The notes under the pieces were generated by a model, which saw only the letters and a list, made by a program, of their open reading frames with translations, was not told where the DNA came from and made no database searches. Shown piece by piece: positions 1-10,929 of a DNA stretch of 64,000 nucleotides. The stretch is from Triatoma infestans (Eukaryota; Arthropoda; Insecta; Hemiptera; Reduviidae). A program made the position numbers and the translations under genes. How positions within the stretch are numbered: position 1 is the stretch's first letter; the number at the start of each line of letters is the position of its first letter. The stretch spans positions 1 to 64,000 of the forward strand of contig JAAEAF010003124.1 in NCBI GenBank assembly GCA_011037195.1, in the 5' to 3' direction.

Positions 1-352
1 TCCTGTCCATTGCCTCAAGCACAGGGGTTTCAGTAATCCAGGTAATTTGCAGGCAAACCTGCAAGGGGAAAGGATCAGGATGGGTTGGGGGAGGGAATCC
101 CCAACCTGGAGAACCAGAAGCTGGATTGCATGCCGCAGGGTGGGCGATGGCTTCGCCACAAGCCTACGGCAAAATGTCTCTAGTTGTTGAAGTAAAAGTG
201 ACACTAGATTTTACTTTCCACACTAGGACTCATACATATCTTATTAGAAGATACGACTTGCCCACTGCAGGGTCTCCTTTTTAATCGCCTCCTACGACAG
301 GCAGGGCATACCGTAGGCCTATTCTACCCCTGGACCAACACGGGGAGACCAT
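1..352 (-). repeat. Dispersed repeat fragment, possibly the 5' part of a non-LTR element
   Basis: The stretch is richer in GC than its surroundings and ends abruptly at the AT-rich sequence near 352. Read on the minus strand it starts with GGTCTCCCCGTG, then GTAGAATAGGCCTACGGTAT and CTGTCGTAGGAGGCGA. I recall similar blocks from repeat-containing arthropod transcripts, probably the leader of a non-LTR retrotransposon, but this is memory and not a search result. No open frame of useful length is present. It continues past the left edge of the window. Confidence 0.3.
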
Positions 353-511
353 CTCACAGACCTTTCGCTAAAAACATTTTTTTTTCGTTCTCAGTGGATA
401 TTGAGAATTCGTAAGACTTCCTCTAATTAATAGTAAGCGAAAATAAAATGATAATATAAAAAGTAATATTAAATAAATACATACTAGGAAGTCCTTCACA
501 ATATATATATA

Positions 512-1203
512 TTTTTTTTACTTTCTCTTACGCCTTAGCAAGAGGAAGTATTATAATCGTGTCAAATTTTCACCAGAAGTATCCGTTTTGAGGTCCCCTG
601 AAAAGTCTAAAAAAGTGGTTTTTAGCAAATGGTCTGTGTCTGTGTGTCTGTGTATTTATGTGAACAGCATAGCTCAAAAACGAAAAACCATAGAAAGTTG
701 AAACTTCATATTCCGTTTAGGTATCACCATGGGATCTGACAATACGTTATCTGTCAAAATTACTCAACCGGAAGTAGTACCACTTTACTAGATGGGTTTT
801 TTATTTTTTTTGCGATTTTCTCAAAAAATAGCTCCGACAATTTTCTTTAAACATGGTACATCAACTTCACACACAAAGAGGTACAACTTTTATTCTAAAA
901 CATTTCTCTGAAAAAATTTATTTAAGGGCACTTTATTTAAGGGTGGGGTTATGTTTTTCTCTAAAGTGCTATCCATAGTTGATTATACAATTTAATCATC
1001 TAAACAAAACTTAATTAGAAATAAAAAGATGGCCAAAATTCCGAGTTTCAAGAGAAAATTAGTAAGCCGGAAGTGCGCATTTACTTTATAATTTTCGACG
1101 AATTTCGTTAAATTTGATCACAAACTATAAAATTTGTCAATTATAGTTTTGAGAACAGGAATAAGAGAAAGTTATGTTAGTGTTTCACACCAGATTTTTT
1201 TTT
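512..1203 (+). mobile_element. Helentron-like non-autonomous element, internally deleted copy
   Basis: The element starts after a T-run with CTTTCTCTTACGCC, runs through the family body (CACCAGAAGTATCCG, a short TG tract, GCGATTTTCTC and TTTAAGGGCA blocks), and ends with AATAAGAGAAAGTTATG then GTGTTTCACACCAGATTTTT. At about 690 bp it is shorter than the ~1 kb copies because one internal module is missing. It forms the left arm of the large inverted repeat. It has no coding capacity. Confidence 0.75.
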
Positions 1204-1844
1204 AATATGGGATACATAAATTTTCTGGCTAATTAAACTTCAAAAGTATTAAAAATTTCTAGGTTTGTAATAGAAATCTCTTTAAAAAGTATTTTATTCC
1301 AGTCAGGAATTTCTTTGACCCAGCTGTTTCCATTTTACAAGTAGGTGAAAAAGCACGATGTACCAATGTACAAGACTCAGTACAAAAAAAAACTGTTGGT
1401 TGGCTTGTCCTTTTGACCGCGCACTACTTGTAACTTTTTATGAATATTCATTGTAAAAGTTGGCCTCAACTTCCTACCATCCCTTTCACTACCCTGCTAC
1501 AAATTTCCACAATTTCAAGAGAATTATAATATTTGAGGATCAAAACTAAACGACTATCTCTCTCTCTCACTCTTTTTTATGGACACCATGTAGTTACCAA
1601 GATCGTTAAAGCATCCAAAAATTTGAATATTTTACATTTAGTATTGTTAAAATTTTATGAATTCAAAGAGATATTTATAATTTAAATTTCTTTTTTAAAG
1701 TGACAGTAGTTTTGTACTTTTATGAGTTCTATTCAAAATGGGTAGATTTGAATAGAAAAAAAAAAGGCTTTATATTATGTGACGAAATTCTGTAATGTGA
1801 TGCTGTATACTTTATGTGGTAGATGTGAGAAAAAGATAATGGAG

Positions 1845-2190
1845 AGAATCTAGCGGAGTAGGAAATAAACTACTATACGTACTTGACACTGACATAATGA
1901 AATAGAAACACACAACTGCAAGGATTGTACACTGGTTGTAAGATATTGAGAATAAGGTAGCGAGAGAGTAATTAAAAGAGACTTAGACTGGCTGAGTATT
2001 AGAAAGTAAGTAGAATGATATTGGTGATTCCTGTCCTAAAACTGTTTTTTCTGTAGGGCTAGGTCGCCTCTCTATATGTGGAATTCTCCGTCTCTAGTTT
2101 GACTTAGAAAATGAATAAATGATTCGTCTTTGGTTATTCGGATCCTCACAAATCTTAATGATTGAGATAATTCGGATCCCATTACACTTT
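1845..2190. repeat. Dispersed repeat shared with 29680-29890
   Basis: Blocks such as CACACAACTGCAA, GTAGCGAGAGA, AGACTGGCTGAGTA and a CCTGTCCTAAAACTG block are found in the same order at 29680-29890. The end of this stretch, with TTAATGATTGAGATAATTCG and GGATCCCATT, resembles sequence near 30900. It may be internal or terminal sequence of a decayed LTR element, but no open frame proves that. Confidence 0.4.
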
Positions 2191-2425
2191 ATAGTACAAA
2201 AGTAATTACTAGAAAAATAAAATTGTAATTTTGTGGAATTTACATTGTTTTTTTTTGTTTTAATTTAAAAATTCTCACATTATTCCAGAGAACTGGCAGA
2301 GAGTAACTGTACAGATAGAATAGAAATGGAAACAGATTATGCAGCAGAGAAAGAGCTTGACATATCCAATTGTTGCAAATGTTGGCCGTTAGAAGTGATC
2401 AGGTGGATCTAATTGTTGGCTTATC

Positions 2426-2865
2426 GACCGAAAATTCCGAGTTTCTAGAAAATTAGTAAACCTGAAGTGCGCTTTTACTGGACAGTTGTTTTCGACGAAT
2501 TTTAATAAATTTGGGACACTAACTATAAAACTTGTCAGTTATAATTTTGAGAACTGGAGCTAGAGAAAGTTGTGAAAATTTTATGAATTCAAAGAGATAT
2601 TTATAATTTAAATTTCTTTTTAAATTCATAACCTGAGTGAATTTTGTTGCCACCCCTCAAATAACTGGCAAAAGTCATTTATTTCATGAATTAATGTTAG
2701 AAAATAATTATTGTTTATAAATTCCATTTAATTTGTTTTAACAAGTAAATAAAATTCCTAAACAATTTATTTCAATTCCACTATTAGAACATGTAGGCAC
2801 TATTAAAGTGTGCTACATGTAAAAATTCACTCCAATCTGTAGTGTTTCACACCAGATTTTTTTTA
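2426..2865 (+). mobile_element. Helentron-like 3' end fragment, interrupted by an insertion
   Basis: From 2426 the family's last module is recognisable (AAATTCCGAGTTTCTAG, GTGCGCTTTTACTGG, TTTTGAGAACTGGAGCTAGA, AAAGTTGT at 2573). The expected hairpin and terminus do not follow. They appear about 265 bp later as AGTGTTTCACACCAGATTTT at 2841-2865. The element was therefore split by the sequence at 2574-2840, giving a relative date: the element is older than the insertion. Confidence 0.7.
2633..2836. mobile_element. MITE-like element with short terminal inverted repeats
   Basis: The unit opens with TGAGTGAATTTTGTTGCC and closes with ACATGTAAAAATTCACTCCA, giving imperfect terminal inverted repeats of about 12 bp around a ~200-bp AT-rich core without an open frame. 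The core is also present inverted at 3361-3535 without the terminal repeats. I could not define a target-site duplication, so the exact ends and superfamily are uncertain. Confidence 0.45.
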
Positions 2866-3535
2866 TTTTCTCCTACTGCTTGCTGGCAAGTGAACAAAGT
2901 TGCTAAATAGCGTCATCATGTGTGTAGGTATGTAGGTACTACTACTTCAGTGATCTTGGCGCCCTGCTGATATCTCAGCCGAACAGTACGAACTATCTTC
3001 ATACTTATATCGCAACACTAAACATAATATACATAGGACTTGCAGAGATAAAATTGTAAATCCAACTACTTGGATTTACAGGTGACCCGCGTAAACATTT
3101 CACAGGTGACTCATCTAATTTTCATTACTAATGTTTAAAGCTTTGTTTAAGCAAATTTTAGTTTTATTATAAATCACGAAATGATACTAGTCGAATTGAG
3201 ATGCGCTGTTTCTTTTTCGTATGCCTAAACTTGTCTAGAAAAAAAAAGGCTTCTAAATAACTTAAGAGTCTAGAAAGCTTGGTTAAGTAACTGTAGAGTG
3301 AGTTTTATCAAGTATCAGTCAAATGTTTGTTTACATTTCAGTTGCGCATTAGAATTCCAAAGCACACTTTAATAGTGCCTACATGTTCTAATAGTGGAAT
3401 TGAAATAAATTGTTTAGGAATTTTATTTACTTGTTAAAACAAATTAAATGCAATTTATAAACAATAATTATTTTCTAACATTAATTCATGAAATAAATTG
3501 ACTTTTGCCAGTTATTTGAGGGGTGGCAACAAAAT
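2642..3535. repeat. Inverted repeat, arms 2642-2814 and 3361-3535
   Basis: The left arm begins TTTTGTTGCCACCCCTCAAA and ends AGTGTGCT; the right arm begins AGCACACTTTAATAGTGCC and ends GGGGTGGCAACAAAAT. The arms are close to 175 bp and nearly identical, apart from one substitution and a few bases of length difference. The ~545-bp loop holds no recognisable gene. The pair nests inside the loop of the larger 0.5-6.6 kb inverted repeat. Confidence 0.85.
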
Positions 3536-3539
3536 TAAA

Positions 3540-4008
3540 TGCTTTATATAAATTTCGTTACCACGTTTATTTGTGGTTTAATTTGTTTTACCTAACTTTA
3601 CTTTGTTGCTAGGGTTTATACGAAAACTCTCAAATTCTAGTTTATTCACAAAACGTAAAAAAAGGAAGTTAAGATTTTTCTAAAATAGTTTTCTTATTTC
3701 AAAATATACATGATTATTAATGTATAAAAAAATTAATAAGTTCAAATATTTGAAAGAAAAGTATATTTTATATATAATTTAAAAAATAACATTTAATTAA
3801 CAATATCATACATTAAAATAACAGTATATATATATGAACTAGATAAACATAATAAAGAACGAATAAAATAACCTAAAATATATTTTAAATAAATAACTAA
3901 GAGTATTTAACATTTTAATAAAAGCTATGATAAATTCAATCAAATTTAAAAAAAAATTAAAGTATTTACATGGGTTTATTGTAGCGTCTTTAAAATAATT
4001 ACTACAAA
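3540..4008. other. AT-rich intergenic stretch
   Basis: Very AT-rich sequence with short homopolymers and TATATA tracts. I see no open frame, repeat family or RNA gene in it. Confidence 0.6.
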
Positions 4009-4018
4009 CTACTTAATT

Positions 4019-4240
4019 AGGGAAGGGATTAGCTCAATGGTAGCGCGCTGGACTAGCAACGCGGAGATCACGGGTTCGTAATCCAGCCGTGCTAGCCCCT
4101 ACAGCTCACTGTCCGGTGATGGACAGTGTTGTCTGTAGCGGGAGAACACTGTCCGAAGGCCGGCAGTGCACTGAGAAGGCTCCGGGTGCAAATGACCACA
4201 GATGTTGAGACGCCTTAAAAAAAAAAAAAAAAAAAAAAAA
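4019..4240 (+). mobile_element. tRNA-derived SINE (family A), intact with poly-A and target-site duplication
   Basis: The 5' part is a tRNA-like head: box A lies in TTAGCTCAATGGTAGC and box B in GGGTTCGTAATCC, with a CTAGCAA anticodon-like loop that suggests an alanine-type (AGC) origin. Box B carries one extra T. The tRNA-unrelated body includes CACTGTCCGGTGATGGACAG and ends at CGCCTT, followed by 24 A residues at 4217-4240. TACTTAATT occurs at 4010-4018 and 4241-4249 as a 9-bp target-site duplication. The intact ends and long poly-A mark this as the youngest copy of the family in the window. Confidence 0.9.
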
Positions 4241-4610
4241 TACTTAATTCCCCCACTAATTATGACAGTTAAGCACCGTACGCGGACCGTTAGAATTAAA
4301 ATAAATGTTTCAACGGATAACTAACTTTCTTTTGCATTTAATAAAATTGGCCGATAAAAATTATTTTTTTATTTTATATATTAGTTTTGTGAAACATTTT
4401 CAAAAAGTGTTGTTCATACTCAGACCCGATCAAATCTAACAACAAAGAAAATATGTATAATTCTTTTAGAACTGTGCTGGCCCTAACCCTGATAAAGTAC
4501 AGAAACGAAGGCTGTCAGTCGGTCTCTTGTAAATGATTCTTACATGATTATATATACCAACAGCTCATTAAAAGGAATAAGTGGCTTATTATTATTTTTT
4601 TCTTTAATTT

Positions 4611-4637
4611 AAGGCGCGTCAACTCTATTTATTGCTA

Positions 4638-4681
<44 letters not shown>

Positions 4682-4845
4682 TTTAATTATTAGTCAACAT
4701 CTATGGTCATTGGCGCCCGGAGCCTTCTCAGTGCACTGCCGGCCTACGGACAATGAGCTTTAAAGGCTCGTAGGAAGAAGAAAATCAAAGGTTAGCACAG
4801 CTGGACTCGAACCCGGGTCCTCCATGTGGTAGTCCATTACTATTA
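4611..4845 (-). mobile_element. tRNA-derived SINE (family A), truncated and split by an (ATT)n tract
   Basis: Read on the minus strand, the box B region (GACCCGGGTTCGAGTCC), the CACTGAGAAGGCTCCGG body block and the GATGTTGAC 3' block match the intact copy at 4019. The copy stops before box A, near 4845. Its 3' tail is split: GGCGCGTCAAC at 4613 and GTCAACATCTATGG at 4694 are separated by a long (ATT)n microsatellite at about 4636-4690. Confidence 0.75.
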
Positions 4846-5603
4846 TTAAAAAATTATTGTATACCTGCTAAAGTCACAAGACCTTTTACAAAATCAGGCC
4901 TAGTTTACACTAGGACTTTGTGAGCCGAGTCTGTGTGAGGCGAGGCGGGTGTAAGGGAAGAAAGGTTTACTGTTATCTTTTTCTCACATCTACCACATAA
5001 AGTATACAGCATCACATTACAGAATTTCGTCACATAATATAAAGCCTTTTTTTTTCTATTCAAATCTACCCAGTTTGAATAGAACTCATAAAAGTACAAA
5101 ACTACTGTCACTTTAAAAAAGAAATTTAAATTATGAATATCTCTTTGAATTCATAAAATTTTAACAGTACTAAATGTAAAATATTCAAATTTTTGGATGC
5201 TTTAACGATCTTGGTAACTACATGGTGTCCATAAAAAAGAGTGAGAGCGAGATAGTCGTTTAGTTTTGATCCTCAAATATTATAATTCTCTCGAAAGTGT
5301 GGAAATTTGTAGCAGGGTAGTGAAAGGGATGGTAGGAAGATGAGGCCAACTTTTACAATGAATATTCATAAAAAGTTACAAGTAGTGCGCGGTCAAAAGG
5401 ACAAGCCAACCAACAGCTTTTTTTTGTACTGAGTCTTGTACATTGGTACATCGTGCTTTTCACCTACTTGTAAAATGGAAACAGCTGGGTCAAAGAAATT
5501 ACTGACTGGAATAAAATACTTTCCAAAGAGATTTCTATTACAAACTTAGAAATTTTTAATACTTTTGAAGTTTAATTAGCCAGAAAATTTATGTATCCCA
5601 TAT

Positions 5604-6590
5604 TAAAAAAAAATCTGGTGTGAAACACTCACATAACTTTCTCTTATTCCTGTTCTCAAAACTATAATTGACAAATTTTATACTTTGTGACCAAATTTAA
5701 CGAAATTCGTCGAAAACTGAAAAAAAACTGTTCAGTAAAGCGCACTCCTGTTTACTATGTCTTAAAACTCGGAAGAAAATTCGTCTATTCACATTATTTA
5801 TTTCAATCAATTTTGTTGGATTAGAATTGTAATCATCAACTATGATAGCACTTTAGAAAAAGATAACCCCCCCCACAACAAGCTCCTTAAATGACTTTAC
5901 AGGAGAAATGTTTCAAATAAAAGTTGTAGCTCTTTATATATGCAATGCAGTTTCCTAAATCGTTGGAGCCGTTTTTGGGAAAATACCAAAAAACCTAAAA
6001 AAATACATTTCGCAAAAAATACGCAATTTCGGTCATTATATTGTTTTCAAACTCGGAATCTCAACAACACATTTAATACTAATTCTAATTAATATAATTT
6101 AGTCAACAGAATTATATAAGAAAACGAAATAGCATTTTAGAGAAAAACGTAACCCCCCACATCTCCACCAAAAATGCCTTTAATTGAATTTTCCCCTAAG
6201 AAATGTTTTAAATAAAAGTTGTAAATTTTTTTTGTATGTGTAGTTGAGATACAGTGTTTAAAGAAAACCGTTGGTGCTATTTTTGAGAAAATCGCAAAAA
6301 AGGGGGGGGGGGAACCCTTCATACCAGCGTGGTAACTTCCGTTTGGAGGAACTTTTGACAGTTCAGATAACCTACTGTCGAGTCCCCATGGTGATACCTA
6401 AACGTAGTATCAAGTTTGAACTTCTTACGATTTTTCGTTTTGGAGCTATGCTGTTCAAATACATACACACACACACACACACACACAAAGTACATTTGCT
6501 AAAAACCACTTTTTTGGACTCAGGGGACCTCAAATGGATATTTCCGGTGAGAAACTGGATATCGACCAATTGACACGATCATAATACTTC
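5604..6590 (-). mobile_element. Helentron-like non-autonomous element, right arm copy
   Basis: The minus-strand 3' terminus is AAATCTGGTGTGAAACACTCAC followed by ACTTTCTCTTATTCC. Two internal modules, each with TTTTGAGAAAATCGC and a C-rich CCCCCACA block, lead to a short CA microsatellite near 6465-6486. The copy fades at ACACGATCATAATACTTC near 6590, so the 5' sub-terminal repeat has been lost. The open frames here are repeat sequence and not genes. Confidence 0.75.
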
Positions 6591-6599
6591 AAGTAAACA

Positions 6600-7640
6600 G
6601 ATGTATTGTTTTATCATTCTAATTATCTTGACTTCTATACTGATCTAAACTAAAAGTACTTGTAATCATTAAACATCTTTACTAGACATACCTCAACTAG
6701 AAACGTCATAAAACTTCAGAAAGTTGTATACATGAATGACCTTTTTTTTGTTCTTGTTTTAATAGAAACAGAAATCTATTATAAAGTGGGTTACTGATCT
6801 ACGCTTCAGAATCAGAGAAAAAATTTATAGTTCAATTTCTTTGAGGTAGAAGGTAATACTTATTGAAGCTTTACACAGAGATAATACTCAAAACACAAAA
6901 CACAAACAAAAAAGTAACCTCATTAAGTTGTAATTAAAGTTTATTAAATGAATTACTATTTAAAAATGTAGTTTTCCACTTTGCACAGTTATATACGTTT
7001 AAATATATGTAATAAAAATATCCTCTAATTAATTAATGCTGTACGATCGCGGAATGTAATATTGTAAAGAATTATAATAGTAGTCAAACTTTGACATGAA
7101 TTATAATTAAATTAAAACATTTTGTATTTGTCCAGATAAGCGTAAATAATAATTTCCACCCAAATGACCATTGAATAATTATTATAATATTAAAGTTAAA
7201 TTTAATAAAAGAAATCTTAAATTATATGTGTTTATACATGAGTGAATTCATTTTTGATAAAATTTAACAAGGTAGAATGCAATAAAGTTTAAAAAATACC
7301 TAATATATAAATTAATGAATATTAGCTATTCACAATACCATATTTATTCGTGGAATTTTCAACGATATATTATAGGTATGGAAAAATCTGCTACAAATTT
7401 AGTCATTAAAATGAGAAATTAAAGAATGCAATAAAAAATTTTTAATTTCTCCAGGACTAGGATGGCTCCAGTCTGGTGCGTTTTAATATATTTTCCAATT
7501 TAAATTTTTCATCATCTGGTTGTCTCAAACTGAAAACTGTACAAATCAAAATATAAAAGTCCCCAGAAATCGCATAATAATTTGATATTGTTCGAATATA
7601 TCGCACACTTATTTCCCGCTATGTGTGAATCGGAAATTAT
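6600..7640. other. AT-rich stretch with the left boundary of the duplication
   Basis: No gene or repeat family is recognised. Position 6888/6889 is where similarity with 47758 onward begins abruptly, in the sequence TCAAAACACAAAACAC. Confidence 0.7.
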
Positions 7641-7642
7641 TT

Positions 7643-8130
7643 TTTTTTTTTTATACTTTTTCTCACTCCTGGTAAGAGAGCCAGACTTTCGAAGTGAGAT
7701 TTCACCGGAAGTACATGTTTTAGGGCCTTCCGGAATAGGATAAAAATGTTTTTAGCAAATGACTCTATATTTTGTGTGTTTGTGTATGTATTTTAACAGA
7801 ATATCTTAAAAACGAAAAGTTGCAGGAAACTTCAACTTGGTTGGTATTCCGTTTAAGTATTACCATCGCGCATCAGATACGAAGATTTCAGTCATTTCTA
7901 TCAACCGGAAATGCAACTTTACTGAATGTCTTTTTTTTTTCTTCAGTTTTTCGAGATTTTCTCGAAAACGGTTTCAATGATTTTCTGTAAACTTCGAATA
8001 CTACCTACACATATAAATACCTATCACTTTTATTTGAAACATTTTCGATAGATAAATTTATTTCTTGGCGGTTCGGGGGGGAATATTAGCGTTATGTTTT
8101 CCTTTAAAGGATGAAAGTTTACTTTTACAA
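7643..8130 (+). mobile_element. Helentron-like element, older diverged copy
   Basis: A T-run followed by CTTTTTCTCACTCCTGGTAA corresponds to the family's 5' terminus. ATTTCACCGGAAGTACATG, GTTTTTAGCAAATG, a short GT tract, ACGAAAAGTTGCAGGAAAC, CGAGATTTTCTCGAAAACGG and TTTATTTGAAACATTTTCG follow in family order. Divergence is clearly higher than in the ~1 kb copies, and the 3' terminus is missing. The short open frame starting at 7772 is repeat sequence. Confidence 0.65.
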
Positions 8131-8215
8131 GTTAAAATTTGTTTCCAGTATATGTACATTCTTCATTGAGATTTATAATGAAGAATAAAATGATAGGCCT
8201 GAAGAAAAAAGGTAA

Positions 8216-8755
8216 AAAATACTTGATCCCTCTGTAATACCCTCCTTCCTTACTTTATGGTGCTCAAACCTGGACCCTCATGGAAAAATTATTAAGAATG
8301 CTGAGAATGCCTCAGAGAGGAATGGAGCGAAGCTTGCTAGGGGGTAAGAAGGAGTGACCGCCTTAGAAATGAAAATATAAGGAAGAAGACGTAAAGTGAG
8401 GAATTTAGACAGGAAAGTTAGACTGAAGGTTTGGAAGTGGGCAGGTCATGTGATAAGGATAGAAAACGACAGGTGGGCAAAGAAAATAACTAAGTGGGTA
8501 CCTAACTACAGGAAACGGAAGGTTGGCAGACAGAAGAAGAGATGGGCTGACTGGTTGGTGAGAAAGGTTGGTTCTAACTGGATATAGAAGGCTCAGGATA
8601 AAAGACTGGTGGCACACTCCGGGAAAGGCCTATGCTCAACAATGGGCCTGGATCCACAAAGACAACAAGAAGACGAGAGAAGATAAACAAGAATTAAAAA
8701 TGTTTAAATTTATTAATGTTATATTAATGTTTATATTTAAATTATTTATAAGTAA
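8216..8755 (+). pseudogene. RTE-like LINE, C-terminal region of the reverse transcriptase protein (broken)
   Basis: Translating across frameshifts gives LTYGAQTWTLMEK, then LLRMLRMPQRGMERSLLG, RLRNENIRKKT, KWAGHVIRIENDRWAKKIT and GRQKKRWADWLVRKVGSNWI. These are the conserved post-catalytic blocks of RTE-type non-LTR retrotransposons (YGAETW...R...WAGHV.R...W...GRP..RW.D). The frame is interrupted before and after 8396. The sequence beyond encodes WHTPGKAYAQQW, the usual end of this protein. The reverse transcriptase core and endonuclease are absent, so this is a 5'-truncated, dead copy. Both large-duplication copies carry it. Confidence 0.8.
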
Positions 8756-9068
8756 ATAAATACACATTGAAATACGATCCGCTACATAGATGCCTGAGAT
8801 ATCCAATGCTTGTGAGAAAGGTTGGTTCTAACTGGATATAGAAGGCTCAGGATAAAAGACTGGTGGCACACTCCGGGAAAGGCCTATGCTCAACAATGGG
8901 CCTGGATCCACAAAGACAACAAGAAGACGAGGGAAGATAAACAAGAAGAAAAAATGTTTAAATTTATAAATATTTAAAAATAAAAAAAATATTTAAATTA
9001 TTTATAAGTAAATAAACACACATTGAAATACGATCCGCTACATAGATGCCTGAGATATCCAATGCTTG
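8557..9068 (+). repeat. 254-bp tandem duplication inside the LINE 3' region
   Basis: The segment beginning TGAGAAAGGTTGGTTCTAAC at 8559 begins again at 8813, and both units end with GATATCCAATGCTTG. The units differ by short changes in the AT-rich part. The break falls inside the RTE-like coding remnant, so the last 10-20 residues and 3' tail are present twice. The same structure at 49427-49938 shows that the duplication predates the 40.9-kb event. Confidence 0.9.
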
Positions 9069-9299
9069 GCTTGTCTGGCGGTAACTGGTGCGTTTCGGAC
9101 TACACCGACCACAATTTATGGAGACTTTGTTGGGAATTGCATCTCTTTTTGCAGAGGTGAAAAACCAGGCAATGAAAGCCTGTTACAGAATTAAACAGGC
9201 ACATTTTTGGCAGGGTAAACGATATGTTCATTCTACCATTCTACCATTTGCTTTCAAGGGTTCCCATTACAAGTTTCCCTTCTGATAGGATGTTGAAGA

Positions 9300-9930
9300 C
9301 TTTTTTTTTATCACTCCTACTGAATTTTTGGGAATGAAGAGGTGGATAGGTTTGCCAAATTGGGAACCTCTCTCCCTTCGATTGGTCCCGAGCCTGCTGT
9401 TGGTGTGTCTCTTGGCACATATCTGTCAGGCTTCCAGACATGCGGATCACAGCATTCATCCTTACGGATGAGCACAGCAGGTTGTCAGTAGTCTAAGGCT
9501 CATTAGGGGTCCGGGCGGGGCTTTTAGTGATGGAGTCCTGTGTCTTTCACGGACCTCTCACGGGCATCTGGTTGGCTTCCTCACTGGGCATTGTAGCTTA
9601 AGGAGACATCTCTATACAATGGGGTTCATGCCTGACCACTTTTGTAGTATCTGTGAGACGGAGGAGGAAACACCCACACATCTCATGACGGATTGTTTGG
9701 GCTGTGAGGAGATAAGGTTCAGAACCTTTGGCCGAAATAGGATATCGATAGAAGATCGCAAGCTATGTCCTTTTAAGTTCTGGTCCGATTTGTTCGGACT
9801 GTGATAAAACTTAGATGGGTAAAACCCGGATCTGGACTTTTGAGCGGTAGTTGTTATTCTTTTGGGATAGCTATATGGGCCCAGGAAGGCTTTGGATAGC
9901 GAAGCGTTTCGCCCTCCCCTTTCTTGAATA
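9300..9930 (+). pseudogene. I/R1-like LINE 3' end: RNase H C-terminus and Cys/His motif
   Basis: One frame reads GNEEVDRFAKLGTSLPSIGP, the end of a LINE RNase H domain that carries its last catalytic aspartate. A shifted frame then reads LVGFLTGHCSLRRHLYTMGF and CSICETEEETPTHLMTDC, the CxxC...H...C motif that follows RNase H in I, R1 and related clades. The coding part ends at a TGA near 9802. A 3' tract of ATAATAATAATAAATAAATA closes the element at 9926-9970. Upstream parts are missing or unrecognisable. Confidence 0.75.
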
Positions 9931-9959
9931 ATAATAATAATAATAATAAATAAATAAAT

Positions 9960-10046
9960 AAATAAATAAGAAATTCATTAAATAAAAAACATTTCTTTTG
10001 CACTATTATTATGTATTTATTTTGTAATGCAATCAATAAAGGCTAC

Positions 10047-10078
<32 letters not shown>

Positions 10079-10920
10079 TTATTATATGTAGCGATTAGAC
10101 GTTTATGAGTATAATTCTTCTACGTTTAAAAATATTCATAATAATTTTTTAATAGTAGTTTATTAATGGTATTTGTAAACCATTATATTCAGTATTTTAC
10201 TTAATTTTTTCCAACTTAAAATAATCACTGTTATTTTAATCATACTTTATAAATTTTGGCAAACATTGGTCCACAATCTTTTTCATCACATTGACTATAT
10301 ATTGAACCCGCGTAAAGGAAAGAATCATTCCCTCAGTTTCCTTTGAACATGCAATCGATTACCCATGGTTTGTTCTGGAATTCTGACGATTTCTTTTTTA
10401 TCCAAGAAATTTTTTTCTTCTTCACTAAATGGTCCCTTTCTCTTTGGTAGCAGTTTACCCTGGCTTTTTTATATTTTCTTTTTTTTTTCTAACAATTTCA
10501 TTATAGTAAATTTTGCTTTTTCTGATCCTAATTTGTTCTCATTTAAATGCCATGATTGTCCACTTGGGTAAATTATCATTTTTGTGACAATTATTTGGAC
10601 AAATTATAAAAAAAAAAAATCATTTTTTAATTATCTAATTTTTAAATAACAGTTCATTGGCAGAAAGTTACTCTTAATTTCCTTTTGGGAAAAATTAGTG
10701 CTAATTCTGTTGTGATGTGAATGAATTTTAAGATGATGATTAGGGCCCTTATTGGCTCCAATAGTCCATAATTTCTGATCGTTTGTAATTTTTATCATTT
10801 CTTATTGTTGTATTATTAATTCTAATCTGAATTTCGAGTATTGGTTTTAAGTTAGATGTTCGAAACTTATTTTATTTTGTACCGAAACTAATGTTTTCTG
10901 ACTCGTAAATATTATAAGGA
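9960..10920. other. AT-rich stretch with a (TTA)n microsatellite
   Basis: A (TTA)n tract lies at about 10047-10085. The rest is T-rich low-complexity sequence. A 68-residue frame at 10365-10571 is dominated by F, S and L from T-runs, and I do not accept it as a gene. Confidence 0.55.
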
Positions 10921-10929
10921 TATATTTAT

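Larger units (their letters stand above)
512..6590. repeat. Large inverted repeat, arms about 512-1839 and 4973-6590
   Basis: The sequence from about 1140 to 1839 reappears as its reverse complement from 4973 to about 5690, with only scattered differences and small indels. The match covers the 3' end of a Helentron-like element and roughly 640 bp of flanking DNA beyond it, so the two elements were duplicated together and did not insert independently. The outer arms remain homologous through the element body, but the left one carries a deletion of about 0.3 kb. The loop is about 3.1 kb. The inner breakpoint lies at GATGTGAGAAAAAGATAA on the left arm and its complement at 4973 on the right. Confidence 0.85.

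Noticed and set aside
512..1203. Classifying the ~1 kb family as a TIR DNA transposon because of its inverted ends
   Set aside because: The inverted repeat is sub-terminal at the 3' end, is followed by a hairpin, and no target duplication is seen; the Helentron type fits better.
4019..4092. A functional tRNA gene
   Set aside because: Box A and B are present, but box B has an extra base, the acceptor stem does not close, and the unit continues into a SINE body with poly-A and a target duplication.
9088..9285. 65-residue frame upstream of the LINE 3' end
   Set aside because: I see no LINE block in it, and it spans the end of the tandem repeat; it is probably chance.
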